Shown one piece after another: positions 10,045 through 22,100 of a DNA stretch of 64,000 nucleotides. Position 1 is the stretch's first letter, and every line of letters starts with the position of its first letter. Below the pieces are notes generated by a model, which was not told where the DNA came from, did not search any database, and worked only from the letters and a program-made list of their open reading frames with translations. The stretch is from contig NC_051096.1 of the NCBI RefSeq assembly GCF_901709675.1, positions 2,693,001 through 2,757,000 on the forward strand, written 5' to 3'. The stretch comes from Syngnathus acus. Its lineage: Eukaryota > Chordata > Actinopteri > Syngnathiformes > Syngnathidae. The position numbers and the translations under genes are program-made.

Positions 10045-12528
10045 ATGGACACGCTGACAGCCTGGGTGGCGACGGATCCGGCCTTGGTTCGGATCCTGTG
10101 GATTCTGGCACTGGTCCTGGCCACGCTCCTGGTGTGGTTCTTCTCCTTCTGCTGTTACACGTGGAACCGTGACTCCTCCTCGGCTTCCATGGAGCGCTAC
10201 CTGGAGGGTAGGTGGACCCTCCTTCCTTCCTCCCCTTCCCTTCCTTCCTTCCTTCTTCCCTCCCTCTCCACGTGATAGGTTGTGCAGATTTCCACTCTGA
10301 CTCACTTGTACTTGTGTGGCGGTTTTTCCGCCACTAAACTGGCTCTGCTACCACTTTGTGGTTGGAAATGTGCTGGTGTGCATACAATGGCTCTTTCATG
10401 CTCACAATTACAACCAAAATATGCACGGGCATAAATCTGGGAGAGATTACAATCCCCAAATTTAATGACCCCCAGATAATGCATCTTTGTTCATCTTTCT
10501 ATGCAAGCAAGTTGTAGTGGCAGGACAAATAAAATAATGTGCTTCCACAAGATAACTGGAGGTAAACTGTGGTTGTTATTTAGACAGCTAAATAATGAAA
10601 TCTTCCTGAGCTCACTAAAGGTGGTTAACTATTTATTCTTTTCCTCCTCCCTCTTACGCAGTGATGGTGAAGCCGCCCGGATCCAAAGGTCTTCTTCAGG
10701 TAAGACCAGTGTGTCCAGTAACAATGATGTAATGCCTCCTTTTGGACTTCAGGGGTCCCTGCTCACTTGTACTTGACTCCAGTTGTCTGGTGACGTCACC
10801 AAATCACCACCCACTCCCAAAATGTCGTTAATTAGCACTCCAATTTAATTACAATGAACTGATTCATCAGGTTAGTTCCCCTTAAAAAGTTTAGCCCATA
10901 AGCAGTTAAGTTTTGAAACCTGTTTGGTCTCAAGCTCCACATCTGGACCAAAACATTTATCCAAGCTCCCAGAACCAACCCAAAACTGACAAACAAAATC
11001 TCCTCTTTGGTAGTGAAACATTGCAATATTTTATTTTATTCGCCCAAACTGTCAAAACTGTTTCATCATGTTTTAAATAAATCAAGAATTGGCCTGACTT
11101 CTTTGGCAGATGAATAAAGTGGTTCTATTTTTAACCACAGCTGCAGTCCGGACTGTGCCGTCGGTTTGCCGTACCGATAAGTCGAATTAAATATCAAAAC
11201 TGTGTGTGTCTCTGTCTTCACCACGCCTGCATGTGTGAAGCACTTTGTGTGCCGCTCACATGTGAACAAAGATTAAAAAAAAAAAAGTCACGCAATACAA
11301 TGGAAGCCGAAAAGTTGTTCTCGTCATTCCATCACAATGACGTGAGTGGATGAGAGGCCTGTGCACGCAAATGCCACCATCAACATGCCAAATAGTGTCC
11401 AACATCCACTCCCATAGGAAAAAAAGTTTTCAAACATGAACAAAACTGAAAAGTGTTATTTTATTTTATTTTGTGATGTTTCAGAGGAGGAAAAAGCCCA
11501 AAGAGAAGCAAGCTGAGCCCATCCAAGTGAAGGCAAAAGTGGTCAAGGAGCAGAACGCAAACATGGTCCCAGATGCAAAGGAGATGAAGAAGCGTCAAGA
11601 GGAGGGGGTCAAGAAGTCAAAGGGGATGAAGGTGGAGCAGGAGGCGGTCCAGAAGTTGAACGTAAAAGAGAAGGTACTGATAGTGGTCCAGGAAACCAAA
11701 GTAAAGACAGAGAAGATCATCAAGAAACCAAAAGCGGTCAAGGAGAAGAAAGAGGTGCTCCAGGAGGCCCAGGTTATGACTAAGGAGGTGAAGCCACTCC
11801 AGGAGGAGGTGAAGAAACCAAAGGCAGCCAAGAAGTCCATCCAAGAGGTGAAGGAGATTACGGAGAAGGAGGGCAAGAGAGGGAAAAAAGTAGTCCAAGA
11901 GGTCGTGAAGGAGAAAGAGGTCAAGCAGTCCGAGATCCAGGAGGAAAAGCCCAACAAGAAGGGAAAGGAGCTGAAGGTTGTCCAGGAAGCAAAGGAGGTG
12001 AAGAAGCCCAAGATGGTCAAGGAGAAAGCAAAAGTAGTCCAGCAGGAAAAGGTGACATTGACGGCGGTCCAGGAGGAGGTGAAGAAGGCAAAACCAGTTA
12101 AGAAGGAAAAGGTGAAGGTAGTCCAGCAGGCATTGACGGTAGTCCAAGAGGAGACAAAGAAGGCAAAACCAGTTAAGAAGGAAAAGGTGAAGGTAGTCCA
12201 GCAGGCATTGACGGTAGTCCAAGAGGAGACAAAGAAGGCAAAACCAGTTAAGAAGGAAAAGGTGAAGGTAGTCCAGCAGGCACAAGAGACATTGACAGTA
12301 GTCCAAGAGGAGGTGAAGAAGGCAAAACCAGTCAAGGTCAGCCAGGAGGTGGTGAAGGAGGAGGTGAAGGTGATCCAGGAAGTGAAGAAGCCAAAGATAA
12401 TCAAGAAGACGGAGCTGAAAGTAATCCAGGAAGTGGTAGAGGTGCCACCAAAGGAAACGGAGGCATCTTCCCTGGAGGACTCACCACCATCTGGGAAGAA
12501 GAGGAGGAAGAGAAGGAGAAAAAGCAAG
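10045..12528 (+). CDS. Unrecognised membrane-anchored Lys/Glu/Val-repeat protein (3' end open)
   Basis: Three exons join in phase: 10045-10207, 10662-10699 and 11485-12528, giving about 415 residues before a strong donor (AAGCAAG|gtgagc, phase 0). The N-terminus starts MDTLTAWVATDPALVRILWI, with one hydrophobic segment (about 16-40, Trp/Phe/Cys at its end) acting as signal anchor. A short linker (MERYLE, VMVKPPGSKGLLQ) follows, then a low-complexity region of repeats like VVQE-VKKPK-VKEK, with a 75-bp tandem repeat, ending in a basic KKRRKRRRKSK cluster. The architecture resembles p180/RRBP1- or triadin-like anchored KEKE proteins, but I see no homology. Without splicing, the ORF would read through to a stop at 12,618. 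The next phase-0 acceptor recognised is the plectin exon at 14,224, so it may be a plectin N-terminus or a separate gene. Confidence 0.6.
12085..12330 (+). repeat. 75-bp coding tandem repeat (25-aa unit)
   Basis: The word AAGGCAAAACCAGTTAAGAA recurs at 12,085, 12,160 and 12,235, an exact 75-bp period, and a partial fourth unit begins after a 9-bp insertion. Units two and three are practically identical, so the expansion is recent. The encoded unit reads KAKPVKKEKVKVVQQ then ALTVVQEETK. The period is a multiple of three, so copy-number change keeps the frame. Confidence 0.9.
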
Positions 12529-13005
12529 GTGAGCTTCGTTGGTTTGTTTCCCTTTGCACTCTCTGGACACATTAGGGCAGACATTTTGTGTCTGTTGCAA
12601 AAAACAAACAAAAATTAGTTTCTCAGGGGCGACGGCCTGACAAAGCTGGCACGAGATGCCGTGATTGGATGGCATGCAAAAAAAAACGGACCGGCACACT
12701 GTGCTCCATTCACAACAAATTGGTCGCTCATTATGTAACCCCACACCTTTTGTTCCAACTCGATGTAGTTTACACAAAACCAGTTCTCAAATTGCATATG
12801 TTGAGAAAAGCCTACTAGAACATCTGAAATTGATTTGCAGTTGTATTGAGGTGAAATCTAATTTATGGACAATATAGGTACTATAGAATAGTCGAGCCTC
12901 CAAGCTCTTTAAAGTCATCTTCCACGTAGCGTCGCTTTCAGCCCGGGACAGTCCAAAACCCCCACTCTGCCCCCCCCCCCCACCCCCCACCCCTCGGGGA
13001 TGCAG

Positions 13006-13018
13006 CACGCATGCGCGC
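13006..13018. promoter_or_regulatory. plec: NRF1-like site in CpG-rich promoter of the plectin 1/1c-type exon
   Basis: ACGCATGCGCGCC lies in a C-rich, CpG-containing stretch about 85-150 bp before the in-frame ATGs at 13,100 and 13,163. The word closely matches the NRF1 core (GCGCATGCGC). Its placement just ahead of a candidate first exon suggests a TATA-less promoter. This is inference. Confidence 0.3.
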
Positions 13019-13099
13019 CTCCTCTCCTTCTGCTCCCGCTGCTGCTCCTGCTGCAGAGAATCTGATGAAGGCGCGTTGAAGTGTGCCATCAACTCCTGC

Positions 13100-13171
13100 A
13101 TGCGACGCTTGCTAACGCACTGTTTGCGTGGGCCGCCCACCGCTACCGCCACGCCTGTGAACATGTCGACC
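13100..13171 (+). CDS. plec: plectin candidate first exon, leader part (joins 14,224)
   Basis: An open stretch begins at ATG 13,100 ([13 protein letters not shown]...) with a second in-frame ATG at 13,163 (MST), and ends at a consensus donor (ACC|gtgagt) in phase 0. The next phase-0 acceptor is at 14,224, so splicing would give ...[14 protein letters not shown] cannot tell which ATG is used. The upstream 100 bp are C-rich with CpGs and look like a promoter. In mammals the corresponding start (MSGEDAEVR...) is thought to be one exon, so the split here may be fish-specific. Confidence 0.45.
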
Positions 13172-16100
13172 GTGAGTATGAGGATGATGATGAGGTTCGC
13201 TGTCGCTGCGGAAAGGGGAAGGTTGTTTGCAGGTGCAGCCCTGCACACGGGATGGATGGAAGGAAGGATGGATGGATGGATAGATGGATGGATGGATGGA
13301 AGGATGGCTGTGAAAAGTCGAAAGATAATAGAAACATCAGCGGTCACGCGGTGGTGGCTTTTTTTGAGGCCCGTAAATGTTGAATGAGTTTCCCCTTTAA
13401 GTTCTGCAAATGACGCGCGCAGACCACTTGCAGGCCACTTTATTAGGTACACCTGCATGATTCAATGATAGAAAATTCTATGGCAACCTAGATGCAAACA
13501 TTTGAACCTAGTTATGTCATTAATTCATTCTATATCTACCTCTGTGCTATTCTATATCTATTTTATTCTGTCTGCCTTCCAGCTCTAGTTTATTCTGTTA
13601 TCTATCATTTATTGTAAATATAGATCATATCTATTGTAATTCTTTTGTGGCAGTGTTAATTTTCCAGACAAGTGTTACAGTGCATCAGTAACACGGTCTG
13701 GAGGGATTTGAAATGTGACACTCTCGATATATAGTTGTTGTGTTCCGGAGCAGACGGATTTTTTTTTTTTTTTTAAATCTCGGCTGGCTCGTCCAATCGG
13801 AGCGCGTGTGATGGCGCAGCCAGCGCCCAGTTTAGAGGCAGCGTGCTTTGCTCCGACAGTGACTCAGCGCAGTCAGGTCGTAATGAGTCCTCGCCTCATT
13901 TGATGCCAAAACATTTTTTTTTTTTAAATGAAAAAAATTTGAAATCATGAATAATGTAATTAATATTAATAATACATTGTTAATAATTTGCAATTAATAT
14001 AATAGTCAAGTAATTAGCTTTTTCTATTCAGTTAAATTAAACACAGAGTGTTTGCAAAAGTGTGCACACCGTCCTATAACTGGAAATGTTGCCAATCCCA
14101 TTCAAACTTAAGTGGGACTTGTTAAGTTATCCCAAATAAAGGCTTTTAAACAAGGGTGTGTAGACTTTTGCAGTATACTGTATGCCGTGAGCTATCGTAG
14201 TAATTCTGCATCCCTGTCCACAGGCCATCGAGGAGGTGCAGGACCAGCCCATGAGGAGGCCTCTGGTCCGGGCGGCGTCGGAGGAGAGCACCGCCGACAC
14301 GTACCCGCTGGGGGGCTCGCCATCACCGGGCGACACACTACCCTGGAACCTGCCCAAGCATCACCGCATCAAGCGCTCCAAGTCGGCCTCGGGTGACGTG
14401 ATGGACCCGGCCGAGCGTGCCATCTTCCGGATCGCAGGTACCATCCTTCTTGGGCTTCCGAATAGTCAGAACCATCTAGTGTCCCAAAACTTGCTTTGTA
14501 TTCTTGCGTTGACTTCTCATTGGCCTGCGTGTACCTAATGAAGCGTCCGGTGGGTCGCGTGGCGCATATCGATTGACAAGCAAATGTGTGGTATGAAATA
14601 AGACCCCCCTCGTCCGATATTGATTAGTCAGGGTGGGGTACTGCACCAATGTGATGATACACACGATTGAAGGACAACCAAGAATTTACATTAACAGTCC
14701 CGTAATTTTTCCCCCCCGAAAATTGCTCAATTTAAAATGCTCCATAATGTATGTTATCTGAAATCATTTATGAATACAATATCTGTCAAATAATGGCTTT
14801 TAGTATTAATAAATTGGTTATAAAATCCAATTAAATCAGATCTTGAAACACCATTTTATGACTAAACCATTAGCACAAAAGTTTGCACACCCTTAGTGCG
14901 TCTTTGATTGACTACCTCACGTGTGTGTGTTTTATCTTGGAAAATAGTCGATTTTAATCAGTGGTGCCTTTGATTTTGCTTGGGGATGTTGAAACTATGG
15001 ATAGTGGCTTTACTTTGCTCCTGATTGAGTCTTCAACTCTGGTTGACCTCAAATGACCCCTGATATCATTTGCGCTTTGAAGCAGACGCGTGTCATCTGG
15101 CCGGACCCCCCTCAAAGCATGTGGTCTGCGCCTTTAAGAGGAGGGGTCTGACATGTCATGGTGTGTGTCGAGGTGTCTGTCAGGGGGGAGACGCAGTCCA
15201 GGCTGAGTCTGGGTCCACATAGGGCCAGGCTGGCAGGGGTGGGGGATCGAGGCTTTTTTGTCCTACTTTGACTCGCTTTTGGACCAGAGATGAGCGCAAT
15301 TGCAAGCGAGGCGGTGGCCAGCGTCAAGGCGAGCATGCGTCCCCTGGAGCCGGGCCAGGCCCAGCCCGCCATGCTCACCCCGGGCCAGCGGCTGCCCGAG
15401 GAGCAGGACTACATGCAGGCCTACGAGAATGTGAGGGAGAAGTATAAAGGTAACACTTTTACTAGGGCCAGGTGGGCTGCCTGTATCAGAATGCGAACCC
15501 ACGTGGCCGTGCTGTGACGTCACATGCCATCAGAGCTGCAATGTTGTTGGATGCGCAGATCACTTTGTAGAGCTCGCTTGCAAACAAAAACTCCTCCGTT
15601 GGCGGAATCTTTGCCAACTGCTGCTTTCTTTCCCACGGCCCCCCCCACTCGCCTCTAATCCTGCCATGCTATCATTTCCTGCTCCTTTTATGTCTGCTAC
15701 ATTGGAGTTGAAGGCTCATCAGGGCAACATTTTTTAAAAACTCACCTCGTTCTAAACCCAACTGTAGCTAAAAAGCAAAATACTTAGCAAATCAGTGCAA
15801 AGCAAACAGAGCCTTCTTGTTTACCTTCCATTTCAACGCGGCGCTTTAAATACATCACGGCATGCGATGTGCCCCGCCCCCTTCAGGGACACCCAAAATA
15901 CACACTACGCTGCCGTTAAAGTGCGTGCGCAAATGCCAGGAAAGCTCCCATCTAAAACGGCGACATGATAAGTTTGTTTTGGGAGCATGTATATAGAACC
16001 CCCCCCTCATCATACCCCACCCATTAATGCCGTGCTTCCCTCAGACGACTTTCATGCAACTTAAAAATAGTAACACACAAACTGCTGTGCCCATTGAACA

Positions 16101-19100
16101 CAAATGGTGCAGCAAAGTATGTAGACTGACAATATAAAAATACACACAGACATTTATAACTCTGTGCAGTTAAATTTATTGCAGTTATTGATGTAGTGCC
16201 ATATTCCATTGAAAAATATTAGAGAGATGACCCGTAAAAACATACTTGCATAAAGGTATTGGGACACATTTGAGTTGTGTGCAAAGTTAACCTGGCCTGG
16301 AACCGGAGTAGGAAGTGTGGCTTGAAATGGATCTGAGATGAGAGGCTCGTTGGGCATGAGATTTAGTTTCGGTCTCCTCCAATCCCCGAGTCTGAGATTT
16401 AGCAACAGCTGTTAATTATGCAACCCCCCCCCCCTCGTCCCTAAAAACAGACTTACGAGTGGAAGCTGCAGAAAGGTCAAGTCATCGGGCGCCAAAGTCC
16501 ACTTTTGGCCGATTTCTTATCGTGATACAAACAAATGATAGTTTTGCTCTCATGGTGGCCGTGTTTGTCGTCACACTTTGATCAATTTTGAACCTTCTCA
16601 ATTTTATTTTGAAAGGTTTTTAAGTAGGGGTGGGCAAAGTATAGTCTGCGGGCCACTGGTGGCCCATTTCATTCTTCAATCCGGCCCAGCAAATATTTAT
16701 TATTTAGTATTTGTTCAAAATAATTAAATGCAATATTTATTAGAAAATAAATGTGACTAACTTTGCATCATGAGCCACATGCTGCTTCACCAAGACTGTA
16801 TGATGTCAACGGCAACACGACTGCTGCCTGCTCATCCCCACAACAATGGCGCTAACGCCGCGCAGGCTCAGGCACGCCACAGCGAGCTCGACTCACGCGC
16901 GGAATGTCAGCCGTCCGTCCGCGCTCGCCCTCGGCCGCCGTTTTGCGTCCAACTCCGCTTAAAAGAAAAGCCACCACGGGTGGACTGTGCTTTGTCAGCT
17001 TTTGCGACACAGACACTCATTTCAATCAAGTCATCCACGTTTAATGAGCGCTAACCTCCACCAAGGCAACTTCTGTGATGTTAACAGCTTTTTGCTAGTT
17101 ATCCTAAACAAGAAAATGAAAACTGTTTAAGTCCCTGCAAAATAATATTTTTTTTGTGTATTTGATACAGAGATGCCACTGTCATAATTATGTAAAAAAT
17201 GAAAAGCGGCTGTGAGGCAACACAAAACAGTTGATGAAATTTTACACTGTAGCGGCCAAGGGGAGGCAACATGTCGGCAATCATGTGACTGTCACTGCTA
17301 TTTGATGATTAATCCCATTATTTGTCACAGGAAAAAAAAAAAGCTTTCCTAGCTTTGCTGATTCGTCACTCAGTCGAACGTTGACAGACTCATAATATTA
17401 GCAGTGCCTGTCAGAATTTCTGATTAACCCACTCCAATTAATCGGCTAGTTATTTAAAAAAAAAAAGACAAATTGCCTTATTTTGGAGTTCCTTTACGAC
17501 AATAAAAATATAAATTACACGCAGGCATCTCGTGATATTCCTCAGACTCAAAGTCACATCCTAAGCAGAGCTGCACTGTTGTTGGGTGCACAGATGACCT
17601 GCTTTTTATTTTCCTGCATACAGCTTTCAGGGCAAATAACTGCTGAGTCACTTCCTGGGGGAGGCGGGGGGTATTATTAATCGTAGCAATGGGTCACATA
17701 GTGAAGGAGGAGGAAGAGGAGGATGCACCATCAGGGTGGGGCCGGAGGAGGTGTGCTTGTTTTTTTTCACACTTCCCCTATGAAAGGGATTGTGTGCGAG
17801 GCAGGAGGGCACAAAAAACCCAAAGCTCAGTGAGTAAGCCAGTGAGAGAGAGCAAGAGAGTGAGAGAGAGAAGGCAGGCCGGTTGTTTGCCATTTTTGAG
17901 ACGATTCCATCCTCAGATTGGCTGGCGACATGGATCCAGCCAGATCCATACAGCACGAAATCAGCTCTCTTAAAGGTACTTGGCATCATCCGCTTATTTT
18001 TTGCAGTAATAAGTTGAGGATCATTTTGTAGCTTTTGTTGCCATTTGTGGGGGCCGCAAGGGGGCAGGGAGTGGGCTGCTGCATGCATGCGGCAAAGCCG
18101 AGTGGCAATGCAGCATCGCCGTGGCAACGAGGTCGGCGACAGCGCAAGGTGGTCTCCGCTCGGCGTTTTGAATCGCGTGGTGTTGACTTGAAGGGGCGTG
18201 ACGGTCTCCGCCATGCGTGAGATCATGACGAGCAAGCGTCCAATCAGAAGTCGGCGTTCACCACGTCTTGGAGTATTGGAGAAACATCCATCAGCAGATG
18301 ATGAATACCACAAAGTGCTCTTCAGCTCCATCTGATGGACCTACTGGGTCACATCCCCATTTAGCCCCGATGCAAGTTCTTTATCCCAGCTCGTTTTGGA
18401 TAAGAATTTGACCGGTGCAGACGTACCTAATGTTGTGTCCATTGAGCATTCATGAAAAAGTTAGCAGTTTGGTGATAACAGCAGTCAGGAGTTGTTTTTG
18501 CTATTTGGTGTTTTGAGGAGGGATGTGAAAGAGTCCGACCCGCTCGGCAAGGCCAAGGCAGGGGGGTCGCGTTTGGAATCCAGAGACAAAACCTCCCTCG
18601 CTTCATTGGGCCTCCACTGAAAGAATCGCTCAAGTTCATTTGCGAGCGCCAGCTGGAGTTTAATTCAAAGTTCTGAATGGATCTTGGCCGAGAGCATTCC
18701 AATCAGCTTTGGCTCTGTTCTTGACCCAAATATTCACAGCTCATTTGGGGATTTGTCAATATGCTCTTCACCAAAGCAGAGCATGGCAATCTGATGACTC
18801 AGCATTAAAAAAAAATTCTTAACTAGGCTCCACAAGGTCAGTGCTTGACACGGCTCATGTTTGTAGTGTACACAGACTTGTGGTGAAAGTGCTAATAAGC
18901 CTAGTTGGGGGGGGGGGGGGGGGGGGGGGGACTGGGCCTTGACGCAATCAATATGCACTCGTTAGCCATGTTAGCAACTCCATCAAGTCGAATTGTATGG
19001 TCAGAGAGTGAAATGCTGTTTTAATGTTAAATATTAATCATTTAAATGTCCAGTTTGGCGGGGAAACCTTTCATCATTGTCTGAATGCTCCACAAACATT

Positions 19101-22100
19101 TGTCCAGCCCGCGGCGGCCGTCGGCCAATTCCGCTGATATGCACATTCGCGCCTCTCGCATGCCACTTTGCAGCTCTCGCGTGCCTCTATTGCTAATTTG
19201 AGTTACAGGCGTTAATGGCCGCCATTCCTCACCTGCTTCTGTCCATGAGCGGGAATGTCACAACCATTAAATGTGCATGGCGTACCTAATGAATTGTCCA
19301 CTTAGTGTCAATTTTGTTTAGTTTGTAAAAATACCTGCATATATTAAGAATGAATGGAACCCACGTGTTTTGAAGTCAGTCATTTTCCTTGAGTGGCCAC
19401 TGGGTGGCGCTTTTGGTTGGACCCTTTCATGAAGCTGCTTTGTAAGAGGTTTCTTCATAGTTTTGTGAAGTTCTTGATGAAATCTACAATGCTGCTTTTC
19501 CTACTCAAGGGGGCGCAAATGCTTGGAGATGACTTGGGGTGATGATTTCTGTGACACTAGCCAACAGGAAGTGTGTGTCGTCTGTTTTTATTTTTCCTTG
19601 GAGTGTTGCCAGTAGCAGCAATATTAGCGCCTCTGTCTCAATAGCGTTGAGTCATATTTAGGTGGAGGGTCACGTTGCCATAGTTACCAACATTTTGAGA
19701 TGAATCATGGCAACGAGCGGTTTATCACACACTCCCATAAACTCGAGTGCAGTCACCTTTACACCAAATTCTTGAGGCAGTCTGAGGGCACTTTCCCACC
19801 GGCGGCCATTTTGGGTCATTTGTGCTCAATTGTTTAAATTTGGCATGACGACATTCAAACTGGTTGTTTGCTATTGTTGAAATAGTGATACTGAAGCAAT
19901 TAGTCTTTAACACATATAACCAGTCAGATTATTATATGGTGCATCTTATTTCACACTGAAGAGACTAAGTGCACGTGGAGTGCCGCAGGGCTCTTGTTCG
20001 AATCCACTGTAATTGATACTTTACAAGCTAACTCGAAATGTAGTTGCTCGCACAAACCAATCACTGTTCTCTTGTATGTTGGGTGAAAGGTGAGCCATGT
20101 TGGAACGTTCCAAACAATTTACTCCCAGATGTTTCCACACCAGCCGCTAAACTGCAGGGTTGCGTTTCAACGGCTTGGAAGACAACCAGGCGTCTTAAAT
20201 CACTCGCCATAAAACTCCGTCAGGAATTCGGGTTGCTCTGAGAGGCTTTGTGAGGTATGACAGGTTGACCAAATTTGTTAGGCCCGTCTATCATGAGTAT
20301 ATATCTTCAAAAAAAAAAGTAGATCAACCACGCCCAAGACACAGGAAGGATGCCATTCTTTTTTTCTTTTCTTTTTTGTGGTGGTGCTAGTAGAAAGAAA
20401 GCAGCACGCAGTGATGGCGTGGCACTGTGGCGTCTGAAAATTAAAGGATGGCGCACTTCCACCAGCGTGTTTAAGTCAAATTACGGCGGAGGAGAAGTAG
20501 AAAAATTTGTAAATATCTTCCAAACCTCGTGTGTATATTTTTGGCTCCGCCAACAACCGCGGTACCTCCTCGAAGCCGCGCTTTTTTTCCTTCAGCCTTG
20601 CCAGGACAACGGCGCAATTGACAAGCTTCGTTTATCCTCGTTTAACTTTTTGTAGCTTGCAGAGCTCGCTGGTGAAAACAAATTTAAAACGTAAACTATG
20701 TTGAATTGGCTATACTAAGATGTTAGACGATATGATTGAATGCACACTCAAGAAGCCGTCTGAGCCTTTTGGCCGCACTGCCCGTCCCGCATAGCTTCCA
20801 GATGTTTCCAACCACCCGCTACTGTCCGCTCAAACCCGAACCTCCCCCGGGGTGAGCTGCATTTGACATGTTATGATTTTCACATGTCGCTCACAGTCCG
20901 CTAACCTGCTTACGGGTTTATAAACTAATTTGTGTCATCTCAGCCATCTTGATTCATATAGGCGAGCTGATAATGCGATTTGTGAAATGCGCAATAATGC
21001 AGCCAAATGAGAAGCAGGCGGAAAGCGAGCACGCTCATCATGTTCAATTAAGATTAATATCCACGGGGAGAAATTGTTTGGTTGATGGGATGCTCCATTC
21101 TAATAATTCCTATTCGCTGACTTATTTAAGGTGTATTATGGTTGGTGTGGTGGCAGGCTGGCTCATGTTTTCCGTGAAGACGCTGGTGTAACATGTGGCA
21201 AGCGGCGGCCCCCCTCCGCGCGGTTCTCGGGCCGGACTGCCTGCTTTGCCCTCTGCTGCCTTTTTTTTTTTTTTTTTTGGTGTGTCTTCTCCGTTGCCGT
21301 GCAATGCGTTCAGACGTGACAAGGGAGCCTTAAGATGGAGCCCGCGCGTAACCGAGACTTCATGGAGCTTTTGATTCAAAACGGTCAAGGTAGGCGGGCG
21401 CCGACAGTTCATCCTTTTTACCAAAAGGTGTCAGCATGCTTTCTCGTGGCCGCTGCGGCCCGCTCTATTTATCTTGGCTGCACTGTCTCTTCTATTATAA
21501 TCGTTTAATTTCTTATTGTTCGTTAGTTTAGGTCTGAAAAATGCAAAAATTCATTTTCTATTTTGAATATCTGTTACTTTTAGAATGGTCACATGCAGAT
21601 GTTATTTTATTAGCCCTTCTATGGCAGTTTGCATTCTTGTTAGCATTAAGCTAATTGGACTCGGTGGTGTAGTTTGCACAATTCTTTTTGCGTTATATCG
21701 AGTTTGACAGTTTGCAATTTGAGCATCTAGCGCTCATGTGTTGCTTGCGCCCAGACGGAAGCTGTGGAAAGAAAATGAGGCGCAGCATTTATTTATTTAT
21801 TTTTTAACAACCTCCACAGAGGCCTCTTTGTCAGGCTACTTTTCCGCCCTTTGTCCATTTTTTTCTTCTTTTTTTCCTCCTTTGCGACACATGGAAGCCA
21901 TCCAGGGTAAAGCAGCAGCACGCATGAGATGCTCTTTCCACTCGGCTCACAGCGCCCGTCTGCTTTTCACTTCCCCGGCTGACGAGCCTCCACTTTTTTT
22001 TTTTCATTCCGTTATTTTTTTCCCCTAGCTCCCCCCCTCCCCACACTCCCTCACTGCCTTCCTCCCTCCCTCCGCCTCCGCCTCCCATTGGGTTCTGATT

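Noticed and set aside
11595-12611. 338-aa ORF on the minus strand
   Set aside because: It is antisense to the Lys-rich repeat exon. AAG/GTG/GAG codon bias removes stops from the complement, and the product is Trp/Thr/Phe low-complexity with no start context or splice logic.
12787-13458. 223-aa minus-strand ORF
   Set aside because: It is built on the (GGAT)n microsatellite complement (Ile-His-Pro-Ser repeats) and poly-C. No homology pattern is seen.
17648-18331. 227-aa minus-strand ORF over plectin exon 1e
   Set aside because: Much of it is the complement of a GAGAGA simple repeat (Ser/Leu runs) and it covers a well-supported + strand exon.
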